Origin: Paenibacillus sp. ACRRY
Lineage (GTDB): Bacteria; Bacillota; Bacilli; Paenibacillales; Paenibacillaceae
Assembly: GCF_022346995.1 (NCBI RefSeq)
Contig: NZ_JAKRNM010000003.1
Span: 248,001-312,000 of the forward strand
Reading direction: 5' to 3'
Length of the DNA: 64,000 bases
Shown: in pieces, positions 52,482 through 60,354 of the stretch
Layout of the letters: each line of letters begins with the position of its first letter
Numbering within the stretch: position 1 is the first letter of the stretch
Position numbers and translations under genes: made by a program
The notes under the pieces: generated by a model
Told to the model about the DNA's origin: nothing
Database searches by the model: none
Seen by the model: the letters and a program-made list of their open reading frames with translations, nothing else

Positions 52482-52534
52482 AAAAAAGGATGCCCCGCAG
52501 CCATCATTAGGCTAAACTGTGGGACATCCTTTTT
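52482..52534. terminator. Bidirectional terminator
   Basis: AAAAAGGATG and CCGCAG arms pair with CTGTGG and CATCCTTTTT, between the convergent aldo/keto reductase and diguanylate cyclase genes. Confidence 0.85.
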
Positions 52535-52544
52535 GGGTTTTAAG

Positions 52545-53669
52545 CTAGAGTAAACGATTGCCGATAAGTACCTTGGATCGCTTCGGAATGGCACAGACCC
52601 GATTTCTCCCGGTATTTTTGGCTTCATATAGTGCACGATCTGCCTGCTCGAAGAAGTCAGCGTCATCCTGCTCATCGCAATGATCCGGAAAGACGGCTAC
52701 CCCGATCGAAATGGTCAGGCGAATGGTTGTGCCGTCCGGCAGAGCGAAGAGATACTTTTCAACAGACTGGCGGATGGATTCTGCAATGGCCAGGGCTTGA
52801 TGATTGCCGCAGTCGCGCAGCAGGATCGCAAACTCCTCCCCTCCGTTACGTGAGACCATGTCAGCTGATCGTGAATGTTCGATGAGTAGTTGCCCCAGCT
52901 GTTTCAGAACAGCATCTCCAGCACTGTGACCGTACGTATCATTCACTTTTTTGAAGCGGTCGATGTCGATGACGAGCAGGGAAAGCTTCTGTTTGTTTTC
53001 CCGGGCAAGCTCCAGCTGCAGTTGCAGGGATTTCTCAAACTGACGGCGATTGCTGAGATTGGTGAGATGGTCTGTGGATGCTCTGCGTTCCAGCAGGAAT
53101 AACATCTCATTCGACTTATTAATAAATTCGGCGATGAAATAAATAAAGATCCCGCCGACAAAGGAAATCGTCATTTGTAACGGATATACTTTCATTAATG
53201 AATTCATGCTGCTGGAATTCAACATCAGAATCACAAAGATCAGTGTAATGCCCAGCAGGTTCATCGTTATGATTTTGGTTAATCTCGACCAGGAAGCGTA
53301 TGCAAAATATACACCGGACAAACCGATGAGGGTCATAACGAAGCCGGCATCAATCGCTGCGGACGACAGACCAAACATGGCAATGCGCAGGATGGAGATG
53401 ACCAGTCCGGAGATGACTGATGCCATACCTCCTAAATAGACTGCAGAGGTAACGATTGCCAGATGGCGCAGATCCACAATGGTGTCTTCATTGAGAGGGA
53501 AGGAATAGTTCATCAGCACAGTGCCATAGATACCAAACAGGAGGCCGCCGATCATCTGCACACGCAATGAGGGAAACGGGACACGAATGTTATAGTATTT
53601 GGCAATAATTCCGGATATGTACATGAATGTGATCATGACACAGATATTAATAAAGAACGTGCTTAACAA
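52545..53669 (-). CDS. Membrane diguanylate cyclase (5TM-5TMR_LYT + GGDEF)
   Basis: A 374-residue protein with a TTG start (AAAGGAGGG 8 nt upstream). Residues 1-185 form six or so membrane helices of the 5TM-5TMR_LYT (LytS-like) sensor type. The C-terminal GGDEF domain has an intact active site, GGEEF (276-280), and an allosteric I-site RSAD (267-270) five residues before it. It should make cyclic-di-GMP from two GTP and be product-inhibited. LytS-type sensors are associated with cell-wall or small-molecule signals. No EAL gene is nearby. Confidence 0.92.
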   Translation of the reverse strand: MLSTFFINICVMITFMYISGIIAKYYNIRVPFPSLRVQMIGGLLFGIYGTVLMNYSFPLNEDTIVDLRHLAIVTSAVYLGGMASVISGLVISILRIAMFGLSSAAIDAGFVMTLIGLSGVYFAYASWSRLTKIITMNLLGITLIFVILMLNSSSMNSLMKVYPLQMTISFVGGIFIYFIAEFINKSNEMLFLLERRASTDHLTNLSNRRQFEKSLQLQLELARENKQKLSLLVIDIDRFKKVNDTYGHSAGDAVLKQLGQLLIEHSRSADMVSRNGGEEFAILLRDCGNHQALAIAESIRQSVEKYLFALPDGTTIRLTISIGVAVFPDHCDEQDDADFFEQADRALYEAKNTGRNRVCAIPKRSKVLIGNRLL

Positions 53670-53808
53670 TGAACAGCCCTCCTTTAACGCACATTACTAT
53701 ATTTTATCTGAAAAAGGACACAGTAGCGAACCATATTATAGCAAATGTGTAATTGGATTGCTGGAAATGGTTTATTATTAATATAAGTTTTCTGGTAATG
53801 AACTCGTA

Positions 53809-53846
53809 TTGACTTCATTATACATTAAGATTTATACTTAATCTAA
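53809..53846 (+). promoter_or_regulatory. perR promoter with overlapping PerR-type box
   Basis: TTGACT (53809-53814) and TATACT (53833-53838) are 18 bp apart. The box TTATACTTAATCTAA (53832-53846; reverse complement TTAGATTAAGTATAA) covers the -10, which fits negative autoregulation. Confidence 0.75.
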
Positions 53847-53943
53847 ATCAAAATTTGTTTCAACGTTTCTGGGAATCATAGTAATCGGTGGATTGCTGTG
53901 TCATTGTATATATTTTGGAATGGATTAATAAAGGAGAATTGCC

Positions 53944-54339
53944 GTGAGAACTCTAAATCTGACGATACAAAGACAGGCCGTATATGATGTAGTACGCCAC
54001 TCGGAAGACCATCCAACTGCCGCAGACGTGATGAACCGTCTGGTTGAACAAGGCTATAATCTGGCCTATGGCACCGTATATAATTCGCTTCGTTATTTAA
54101 CGGACAAGGAATTGATTCGGGAGCTTAAGCTGGGTGAGACCGCCAGCCGGTATGATGCCCGCATGGATGACCACCAGCATATTATGTGTGAAGTCTGTGG
54201 CAAAGTGGATGAGGTTATGACAGAGGTTCCTTCAGCGTGGATGCAGCAGGTGGCCGAGGAAACCGGATATGCAATTGATCATGCTCATGTGGTCTTTGGA
54301 GGTGTCTGCGGGGAATGCAAAAACAAACGGATCAAGTAA
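53944..54339 (+). CDS. perR: Fur-family peroxide regulator (PerR-like)
   Basis: A 131-residue Fur-family repressor with a GTG start (AAGGAGAA upstream). It has an N-terminal winged helix (TVYNSLRYLTDKELI), structural zinc Cys pairs C82/C85 and C122/C125, and regulatory-metal ligands His23, Asp71, His77 and His79. Aligned without gaps to B. subtilis PerR as I recall it, the fifth ligand Asp104 is Glu90 here, as in Fur. In Fur, changing that Glu to Asp is reported to confer peroxide sensitivity, so this copy may respond less to peroxide. The neighbours (katA) and the shared boxes at dps, perR and katA support a PerR role. Confidence 0.85.
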   Translation: MRTLNLTIQRQAVYDVVRHSEDHPTAADVMNRLVEQGYNLAYGTVYNSLRYLTDKELIRELKLGETASRYDARMDDHQHIMCEVCGKVDEVMTEVPSAWMQQVAEETGYAIDHAHVVFGGVCGECKNKRIK

Positions 54340-55121
54340 AAATCAGGATGTCTGATCGCCGTTTGCCGCTGCGGGTCAAGCCAGCGCTTGCTGATCCGGC
54401 TCCCTTTGTGGAAGCTTGTCCTGTTACGCGGCGTGTCATTCTGATTAGTCCGATGCCAGGTCAGGTTCATGAACTGGTCAAAGCACTAACCGACAGCTGC
54501 TTCGATGTATTGGTGTTTCATCGCTGGGAACCGGATCTTCATGAACGGCTGGTATTTGATCTGTTGATCTATGATCTGTCTGTAGCTGGAACGATTGATG
54601 CGTTCGCCGGTATCAGCAGCCGTTTAAACCGGGAGGCAGAACATATGGCGCCTTGCCTGTATCTGGTGGGCGAGAATATGATAGGCAGCGCTAGCGGACC
54701 CATGCTTCAGGAAGAGCTGCTGGTATGGCCGGCACGCCCGCAGGAAGCACTGTACCGGGTGCAGCGCATGATTGGCAATAGTCCGGTTACACCGAAGCGC
54801 GGCTTCTTGCCTGAGGAAGGACAACGGATCAGCTTCAAAGACTTGTGGCTGGACCGTGAGCGGATGAGTGTTCAGCGGGACAACGAACGGATTCACTTGA
54901 CGAAGACCGAATACGATCTGCTGCTGAAGCTGATTGATGCCAAAGGAGCTGTCATTTCCCGGGAGGAGATGCTGAGCGATATTTGGGAGACTGATTTTAC
55001 GGGTGGAAGCAATGTAGTCGATGTTCATATCAAAAGCTTGCGCAAAAAGCTTGGAGATAACGCAGCTTCCCCGCAATATATTGTTACAGTAAGAGGAGTG
55101 GGCTACCGCCTGGCGGATTAG
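54315..55121 (+). CDS. Orphan OmpR-type DNA-binding regulator with degenerate receiver
   Basis: A 268-residue protein. Residues 40-140 fold like a receiver (VILISPMPGQVHELVKAL...DLLIYDLSV) but lack the acidic pair; an Asp in IYDLS may be the remnant phospho-site. The C-terminal 100 residues are a full OmpR/PhoB winged helix (LTKTEYDLLLKLIDAKG, then NVVDVHIKSLRKKLG and VRGVGYRL). The ATG at 54315 overlaps perR by 25 bp with GGAGGTG upstream; 54348 is a possible alternative. No kinase gene adjoins it. It is coupled to perR, and CTCATG repeats at katA lie just downstream, so it probably acts on katA and related stress genes. Confidence 0.85.
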   Translation: MQKQTDQVKIRMSDRRLPLRVKPALADPAPFVEACPVTRRVILISPMPGQVHELVKALTDSCFDVLVFHRWEPDLHERLVFDLLIYDLSVAGTIDAFAGISSRLNREAEHMAPCLYLVGENMIGSASGPMLQEELLVWPARPQEALYRVQRMIGNSPVTPKRGFLPEEGQRISFKDLWLDRERMSVQRDNERIHLTKTEYDLLLKLIDAKGAVISREEMLSDIWETDFTGGSNVVDVHIKSLRKKLGDNAASPQYIVTVRGVGYRLAD

Positions 55122-55194
55122 TCCGCTTTTTTTATTTCCAGTTATTAATGACCTAAGCAGATATTCATCCTTCATTCATGAAACGCTCAGGATA

Positions 55195-55275
55195 CTCATG
55201 ATAACCTCATGCGAAGCTCATGCAGACTCTTTATGGGACATGTTAGAATCAATTTAACAGTTAGATCAAGTCTAA
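55195..55275 (+). promoter_or_regulatory. katA control region: CTCATG repeats, -10 and PerR-type box
   Basis: CTCATG occurs at 55195, 55206 and 55217, exactly 11 bp apart, the pattern of OmpR-family sites. The last copy abuts a weak -35 position (TGCAGA, 55221) with TAGAAT (55244-55249) as -10. The box TTAGATCAAGTCTAA (55261-55275) starts 11 bp after the -10, exactly as in dps. Confidence 0.7.
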
Positions 55276-55355
55276 ATGTATATTTAAAGTAATGACGAAT
55301 ATGATTTAAATAATAGATACAACAGGCATGAGGCCATCATGAGGAGGATGCAGAA

Positions 55356-56819
55356 ATGACAGAACGTATGACAACTAACCAGGGAGCACCCGTTGGTGAT
55401 AACCAGAATTCCCGCACAGCAGGCAGACGAGGACCTACTCTACTTGAAGATTATCATTTGATTGAGAAGATTGCCCATTTTGACCGTGAACGAATTCCGG
55501 AGCGGGTAGTACATGCCAGAGGTGCAGGTGCTCATGGGGTGTTTACCCTGGAGAACAGCATGAAAGAGTTTACCAAAGCAGATTTCCTGCAGGAACCTGG
55601 GACGGAAACGCCTGTACTGGTCCGTTTCTCCACGGTAATTCATGGAACGGGTTCACCGGAGACTGCGCGTGATCCACGCGGGTTTGCAGTCAAGTTATAC
55701 ACGCGGGAAGGCAACTATGATATTGTCGGTAACCACCTGCCTGTATTCTTCATCCGTGACGCGATGAAATTCCCGGATATGGTGCATTCCCTGAAGCCTG
55801 CGCCAGATACGAATATTCAAGACCCTGCACGGTACTGGGATTTCATGACCCTCTCACCTGAGTCCACACATATGATGACTTGGTTATTCTCTGATCTGGG
55901 TACGCCAGCGAGTTACCGTGAGATGGATGGATTCGGCGTGCACGCGTTCAAATGGATTAATGCTCAAGGCGAGATCCACTACGTGAAGTATAAGTGGGAG
56001 TCTGCGCAAGGTGTGCGCGGTTTCTCTCGTCAGGAAGCGTCTGAAGTGCAAGGGCAGGACTTCAACCACGCTACCCGGGATCTGTATGACCATATTAAAA
56101 ACGGCCAGTATCCGCAGTGGAAGCTGCAGGTACAGCTCCTGAAGCCGGAGCAGATGGATGATTTCTCATTTGACCCGCTAGATCCGACCAAAACCTGGCC
56201 GGAAGATATCATTCCGTTTCAAACGGTAGGAACCATGACCCTGAATCGCAATCCGCAGAACTTCTTCGCCGAAGTAGAACAGGCTGCTTTTTCGCCAAGT
56301 GCATTGGTGCCTGGGATTGAGCCATCCGAGGATAAACTGCTGCAAGGACGCCTATTCTCCTATCCGGATACCCAGCGTCACCGGCTTGGACCAAACTATC
56401 TGCAGATTCCGGTGAACTGCCCGTATGCACCAGTTCGCAACCATCAGCGCGATGGACTCATGAATGTGAATCAGGATCCTTCCCCTGTGAACTATGAGCC
56501 GAACAGCTCCTCCAGCAGTCCACAGGAAGATCCGGCATACCGGGACAGTCAGATTCCGCTGCACGGTCATGTTACACGGGAGAAAATTGAGAAAACGGAT
56601 GATTACACGCAGGCAGGCGAATTGTTCCGTTCCTTTACGGCCGAAGAACAGAAGAATCTGCTTGATAATCTGATTAATGACCTGAAAGGTGTTCCGGCAC
56701 AGACGCAGATGCGTGCATTATGTCACTTCTTCCAGGCTGATGGACAGTTTGGTGGACGTCTGGCTCGTGGACTTGGTGTAGATATCTCGGCCTACATGCC
56801 ATCAGCAGACCGCAAATAA
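55356..56819 (+). CDS. katA: Heme catalase, small-subunit type
   Basis: A 487-residue monofunctional catalase that breaks down hydrogen peroxide. The catalytic His53 is in ERVVHARGAGAHG, the distal Asn in YDIVGNHLPVFFIRD, and the proximal heme Tyr in RLFSYPDTQRHRLGPNY. The length fits clade 3 (small subunit, often NADPH-binding). GAGGAGGAT precedes the ATG. The promoter has both a PerR-type box and an OmpR-type repeat array, which suggests repression by the nearby PerR-like protein and activation by the orphan regulator. A terminator follows. Confidence 0.96.
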   Translation: MTERMTTNQGAPVGDNQNSRTAGRRGPTLLEDYHLIEKIAHFDRERIPERVVHARGAGAHGVFTLENSMKEFTKADFLQEPGTETPVLVRFSTVIHGTGSPETARDPRGFAVKLYTREGNYDIVGNHLPVFFIRDAMKFPDMVHSLKPAPDTNIQDPARYWDFMTLSPESTHMMTWLFSDLGTPASYREMDGFGVHAFKWINAQGEIHYVKYKWESAQGVRGFSRQEASEVQGQDFNHATRDLYDHIKNGQYPQWKLQVQLLKPEQMDDFSFDPLDPTKTWPEDIIPFQTVGTMTLNRNPQNFFAEVEQAAFSPSALVPGIEPSEDKLLQGRLFSYPDTQRHRLGPNYLQIPVNCPYAPVRNHQRDGLMNVNQDPSPVNYEPNSSSSSPQEDPAYRDSQIPLHGHVTREKIEKTDDYTQAGELFRSFTAEEQKNLLDNLINDLKGVPAQTQMRALCHFFQADGQFGGRLARGLGVDISAYMPSADRK

Positions 56820-56871
56820 GAGACTTTATTAATATATTTTCATAGCGTGCAGGAAATAATTAATATTGATG

Positions 56872-56916
56872 AGACTGGGCATGACTGCAGGAAATGCAGG
56901 AATGTCCAGTCTTTTT
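56872..56916 (+). terminator. Terminator of katA
   Basis: AGACTGG/CCAGTCT arms with an inner CTGCA/TGCAG hairpin, followed by TTTTT. Confidence 0.85.
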
Positions 56917-57019
56917 GCTGTCTTTGCAGCCGAGCTGGCTCCTTATATACTCTCCCAGTGATATTCTGAAATGGAAAACAAATTTACAAATCATTTACAA
57001 TAAATACCTGACATAGAGG

Positions 57020-57055
57020 TTGACTTCTCGTTTGTTGTCACTACAATGGGTAGTG
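57020..57055 (+). promoter_or_regulatory. blaI promoter and operator
   Basis: TTGACT (57020-57025), a 16-bp spacer and TACAAT (57042-57047). The dyad CACTAC-AATGG-GTAGTG (57039-57055) covers the -10 and start site. This is the expected place for autoregulation by a BlaI-family repressor. Confidence 0.8.
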
Positions 57056-57071
57056 TGAGGGGTGTCTGAAT

Positions 57072-57488
57072 ATGAAAATACACAATTTTAAAGTGGGTGA
57101 GCGTGGGCTGAACCGCTTTTTTGGCCCGCTGGAAGCGAAGATTATGGATATCTTATGGGCGCGTCCAGGCAGCAGCATCCGTGAGGTGCAAACAGCACTT
57201 GAACAAGATAGAGATGTTAATTTCAATACTGTTATGACGGTCATGAACCGGCTCGTGGACAAGGGGCTGCTTCGCAAGACACAGAAGGGCCGGACGTCAT
57301 TGTATCACCCGGTTCAGAGCAAGGAGGAGTTTATGAACGACCAATCGAAGGAGCTGTCGCATGAACTGGTAGACGAGTTCGGTGCACTTGCAGTGAGCCA
57401 TATGCTGGATGCGCTGGATGAAGCCGACGCAGGATTGATTGAACGTCTGGAGCAGAAGATCAAACAATGGAAAAAGGATAGCGACTGA
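57072..57488 (+). CDS. blaI: BlaI/MecI/CopY-family repressor
   Basis: A 138-residue winged-helix repressor. The N-terminal region, FGPLEAKIMDILWARPGSSIREVQTAL over two helices, and NTVMTVMNRLVDKGLLRK are the typical DNA-binding blocks. The C-terminal half is the dimer domain that in BlaI and MecI is cut by the BlaR/MecR pathway. Met/Cys copper ligands of CopY are missing. It is followed after 1 bp by a BlaR-like protease gene. The 17-bp dyad over its own promoter recurs at the DUF3105 gene. Confidence 0.92.
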   Translation: MKIHNFKVGERGLNRFFGPLEAKIMDILWARPGSSIREVQTALEQDRDVNFNTVMTVMNRLVDKGLLRKTQKGRTSLYHPVQSKEEFMNDQSKELSHELVDEFGALAVSHMLDALDEADAGLIERLEQKIKQWKKDSD

Positions 57489-57489
57489 T

Positions 57490-58350
57490 ATGTGGAAGGC
57501 CCGCTCGAAGCTGTTGTTTACTGTCGGGTTTGGCATTCCGCTACTTGTGTTCATCCAGATGTTCATGTACGCCATGTACAAACTGTTTGGCTGGGATATT
57601 CCCTTTAACTTGCTCTGGCTGTGCAATCATTGGATGAGCCGTATGGGCTGGTTATCGGTTGGCCACTTTTTGATGCTGCTTGTCGTGCTAACTTTTGGAG
57701 GAACAGGCTGGCTGTTCATGCATCGAATGATGAAGACGCGAGCAGCCGTACACAAGCTCCATGCGATTGAGGACCAAGCGATGTCGAGAGCCCTTGAGGT
57801 CAAGTATCGTCATCTCAAACAACCGGGATTCATCGTCGTGGACAAGCAGTCACCGATTGCTTTTACGATTGGTTTATGGAGACCATATATTGTTCTCTCG
57901 ACGGGATTGCTGGATATGCTCGATCCTGAAGAAGAAGAGGCTGTTGTCTATCATGAAGTCCATCATCTGTGGCACCGTGATCCGCTGAAGACGACGCTTT
58001 TGTCGGTGTTTGCCATGATGATGCCGTATATTCCTGTTTTGAAGCATACTTCGAAACAATACCATATTGTCCGGGAAATTTTGGCCGATAATGAAGCGAT
58101 TGAACGTACCGGAAATGCAGCCGGAATTGGGAGTGCCTTGCTCAAACTGATCCGCGCTTGTCCTGAACCATGGCGGGTACGGGAAATGGCTGTGCAATCC
58201 TCGTTTGCCGATACGTCGGTTAATGTGCGCATCTCCCGTCTACTCGATCCGGAACAAGATGTTGAGCTGGCTCTACCGTGGTTTGCAATATTAATGTCGG
58301 CGACAGTGTTTCTGTTGATGTCTGTTTTGTTTGTTTGGTCGATCGGATAA
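57490..58350 (+). CDS. BlaR1-like M56 membrane metalloprotease, no sensor domain
   Basis: A 286-residue M56 peptidase. It has two or three N-terminal membrane helices (about residues 8-75), the zinc motif HEVHH (155-159, HExxH) in VYHEVHHLWHRDP, and an ADNEA block with the third ligand Glu. One membrane helix closes the protein (about 268-285). Classical BlaR1/MecR1 carries an outer penicillin-binding domain of about 250 residues; it is absent here, so beta-lactam binding in the usual way is not possible. It should cleave or trigger loss of the BlaI-like repressor on an unknown signal. The ATG lies 1 bp after the blaI stop. Confidence 0.9.
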   Translation: MWKARSKLLFTVGFGIPLLVFIQMFMYAMYKLFGWDIPFNLLWLCNHWMSRMGWLSVGHFLMLLVVLTFGGTGWLFMHRMMKTRAAVHKLHAIEDQAMSRALEVKYRHLKQPGFIVVDKQSPIAFTIGLWRPYIVLSTGLLDMLDPEEEEAVVYHEVHHLWHRDPLKTTLLSVFAMMMPYIPVLKHTSKQYHIVREILADNEAIERTGNAAGIGSALLKLIRACPEPWRVREMAVQSSFADTSVNVRISRLLDPEQDVELALPWFAILMSATVFLLMSVLFVWSIG

Positions 58351-58391
58351 TTTGGATGTGTCACACTTAAATACCAAGGAGGAAGAGAAAC

Positions 58392-58802
58392 GTGAATAGT
58401 AGGAGTGTAGAGATTGGCTTGTTCTTCTTAAGAATCATGATTGGTCTCATCTTTGTATTGCATGGGTGGAGCAAGTTTGAAGGTGGAATCAGTGGTGCGG
58501 TGGGATTCTTTGAAAGTATGGGCATTCCCGGCTTCCTTGCATCAGTGGTAGCCATTATTGAGCTGGCTGGTGGGGCAGCAATGATTCTGGGGCTGGGAAC
58601 ACGTGTGTTTGCTGCTTTGTTTATTGTCTTGATGGCAGGGGTTCTGTTTACGGCCAAAGTAGGTCAGCCATTTGTTGGTGGTACTGAATTTGATTACCTG
58701 ACGCTGGCAGGTTCCCTGACCTTGCTATTCACAGGCAGCCGCTTCCTGGCGGTGGATCAGTATATAGCCAGACAAGGTAAGGTTCGGAATGCAAGTTCAT
58801 AA
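58392..58802 (+). CDS. DoxX-family membrane protein
   Basis: A 136-residue DoxX protein with four membrane helices and a GTG start (AAGGAGGAAG upstream). VLHGWSKFEGG in the first loop and GTRVFAALFIVLMAG are family-typical. DoxX proteins are linked to redox or thiol stress and to quinone-type chemistry; the biochemical role is uncertain. It begins 41 bp after the protease gene with no terminator between, so it is probably the third gene of the blaI operon. Confidence 0.88.
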   Translation: MNSRSVEIGLFFLRIMIGLIFVLHGWSKFEGGISGAVGFFESMGIPGFLASVVAIIELAGGAAMILGLGTRVFAALFIVLMAGVLFTAKVGQPFVGGTEFDYLTLAGSLTLLFTGSRFLAVDQYIARQGKVRNASS

Positions 58803-58859
58803 GACTCACCGTTTGTAAGCATGTATTTCATTAAAAGCAGGCTAGGCCTGCATCGAAGC

Positions 58860-58926
58860 CTTTTCCTGCTGGATTGGTTTGCGGGTAATTACCTTGCGAA
58901 TCGTTCAGCCGGGAAAGGTTTTTTTG
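58860..58926 (+). terminator. Probable long-range terminator after doxX
   Basis: CCTTTTCC (58860-58867) pairs with GGGAAAGG (58912-58919, one G-U) around an inner GGTAATTACC hairpin, followed by seven T. The long loop makes this less certain than the other terminators. Confidence 0.5.
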
Positions 58927-59012
58927 TTTTGGACGCCAAGCCTAAACTTTTGGTACAATGAGAATAAGTATGCTACTAAGAAAAAATAAGAAGATTGAGG
59001 AGGATGCTCTTT

Positions 59013-59714
59013 ATGATTAACGTCATTTCATCCGATGCCCGCGCCAGCTTCGACAGGGGCTGGCTGCGCGGAAGTCACAGCTTTTCCTTTGGAGGATATC
59101 AGGACCCGGAGAACACAGCTTTTGGACCGATGAGAGTAGCAAATGATGATGTGATAGCACCTGGTCGTGGTTTTGGTGCACATCCGCATAGTGACATGGA
59201 GATCGTATCCATCGTGCTAAATGGCAAGCTTCGCCATGAGGACAATCTTGGAAATGTAGCTATAACCTCGTTTGGGGGGATTCAGCGAATGTCTGCGGGC
59301 AGCGGCATGATTCACACCGAGCACAATGCGTCCGATACGGAAGAAGTACGTTTGCTCCAGCTGTGGTTTATGCCTACTACGAAGGGGCTGCAGCCTTCAT
59401 ATGAGACGACATCATTCGATCCTGCTGCACTAACGGGAGCGCTCCTGCCTGTAGTATCTCCTGAAGGCGGACCGCGAGTTGCATCCATTCATCAGGATAT
59501 GACCATATATCTAAGCCGTTTGACTAAAGATGAGGCACTGACATATAAGCAGGATGAGGGACGCCGCCAGTATATTTTTGTGATTGAGGGTAAGCTTGGA
59601 CTGAATGGTGAGCACGATTTGACGGCAGGCGATACAGCGAGGGTTGAACAGACTCAAATCATGGAATTGCAGGCAAGTGAGGATGCGTTCTTCATGCTGA
59701 TTGATTTGCCTTAG
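59013..59714 (+). CDS. Pirin-family bicupin
   Basis: A 233-residue pirin-like bicupin from the ATG at 59013 (GAGGAGG upstream). The metal ligands are in GRGFGAHPHSDMEIVS (two His) and GMIHTEHN (His and the conserved His/Glu pair). SFSFGGYQDPEN is the usual start block. Bacterial pirins such as YhhW have quercetinase activity in vitro or bind regulators; here the role is unknown. It lies 210 bp after doxX behind a probable terminator. Confidence 0.92.
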   Translation: MINVISSDARASFDRGWLRGSHSFSFGGYQDPENTAFGPMRVANDDVIAPGRGFGAHPHSDMEIVSIVLNGKLRHEDNLGNVAITSFGGIQRMSAGSGMIHTEHNASDTEEVRLLQLWFMPTTKGLQPSYETTSFDPAALTGALLPVVSPEGGPRVASIHQDMTIYLSRLTKDEALTYKQDEGRRQYIFVIEGKLGLNGEHDLTAGDTARVEQTQIMELQASEDAFFMLIDLP

Positions 59715-59768
59715 CTTGAGCGGAACGCAGAATTAATAGATACGCGCAATAAGGGAGGATATACGTCT

Positions 59769-60104
59769 ATGGCACAGCAGGAATGGTTTATGGTTAAACA
59801 TGGGGTAACCGGGCGAGGTCTGGCGAATAGCAAAACAGATTCCCTGTCCTATCGGTTCCAAAAAGAGGGCGAAGGCTTCGTATTCACCGTTACAGGTTTG
59901 GATGAACCAACTGTGGAACAGATCATTGATCTCAGGCAGGAGCTGAACGTCTTTCGTTTCGTACAGCGCAAGGATCAGCCCCTTGTGAAGCACTGGTACT
60001 ATGTTCAAGGAGACCGGGTTGCATACGATAAGGATCGTTGTACCCTTACGATTTTTGCGAATTCAGAGATTCGATATGTGCCTGAAGATTACTTCGCCGA
60101 TTAA
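59769..60104 (+). CDS. Hypothetical small soluble protein
   Basis: A 111-residue protein with AAGGGAGG 9-10 nt before its ATG. It has no membrane segment or signal. It is rich in aromatic and charged residues (HWYYVQGDRVAYDKDRC and a terminal RYVPEDYFAD) and its predicted pattern is mixed alpha/beta. I do not recognise the family. It begins 54 bp after the pirin stop and may be co-transcribed with it. A terminator follows at once, so it is the last gene of its unit. Confidence 0.75.
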   Translation: MAQQEWFMVKHGVTGRGLANSKTDSLSYRFQKEGEGFVFTVTGLDEPTVEQIIDLRQELNVFRFVQRKDQPLVKHWYYVQGDRVAYDKDRCTLTIFANSEIRYVPEDYFAD

Positions 60105-60119
60105 TGAAAATAGACAGAT

Positions 60120-60155
60120 GGGCCTTCCATACCGGAAGGCCTATTTCTTTTTATC
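60120..60155 (+). terminator. Terminator after the hypothetical gene
   Basis: A perfect 8-bp stem GGCCTTCC/GGAAGGCC with a 5-nt loop and the tail TATTTCTTTTTAT. Confidence 0.8.
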
Positions 60156-60226
60156 TATTTTCATAATGCATGTGATATCTATCAGGTTGTTTTACGAAAT
60201 CCCAAAAATTGCGAAGTCATACAAGG

Positions 60227-60286
60227 TTGACATCTGGAAATTAATATAGATATAATTCATATCAATTCAATTGATAATGAATATCA
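60227..60286 (+). promoter_or_regulatory. yclNOPQ promoter with Fur box
   Basis: Perfect TTGACA (60227-60232) and TATAAT (60251-60256) are 18 bp apart. The 7-1-7 Fur box TGATAATGAATATCA (60272-60286) matches the Bacillus consensus at 14 of 15 positions and lies over the early transcript, giving iron repression. Confidence 0.88.
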
Positions 60287-60354
60287 ATATCATAAGCTGA
60301 AGAATAGAGTCATTACGCTGGCTTAAGGCTATCGATGAGGGGTTTAGTAAAGAG

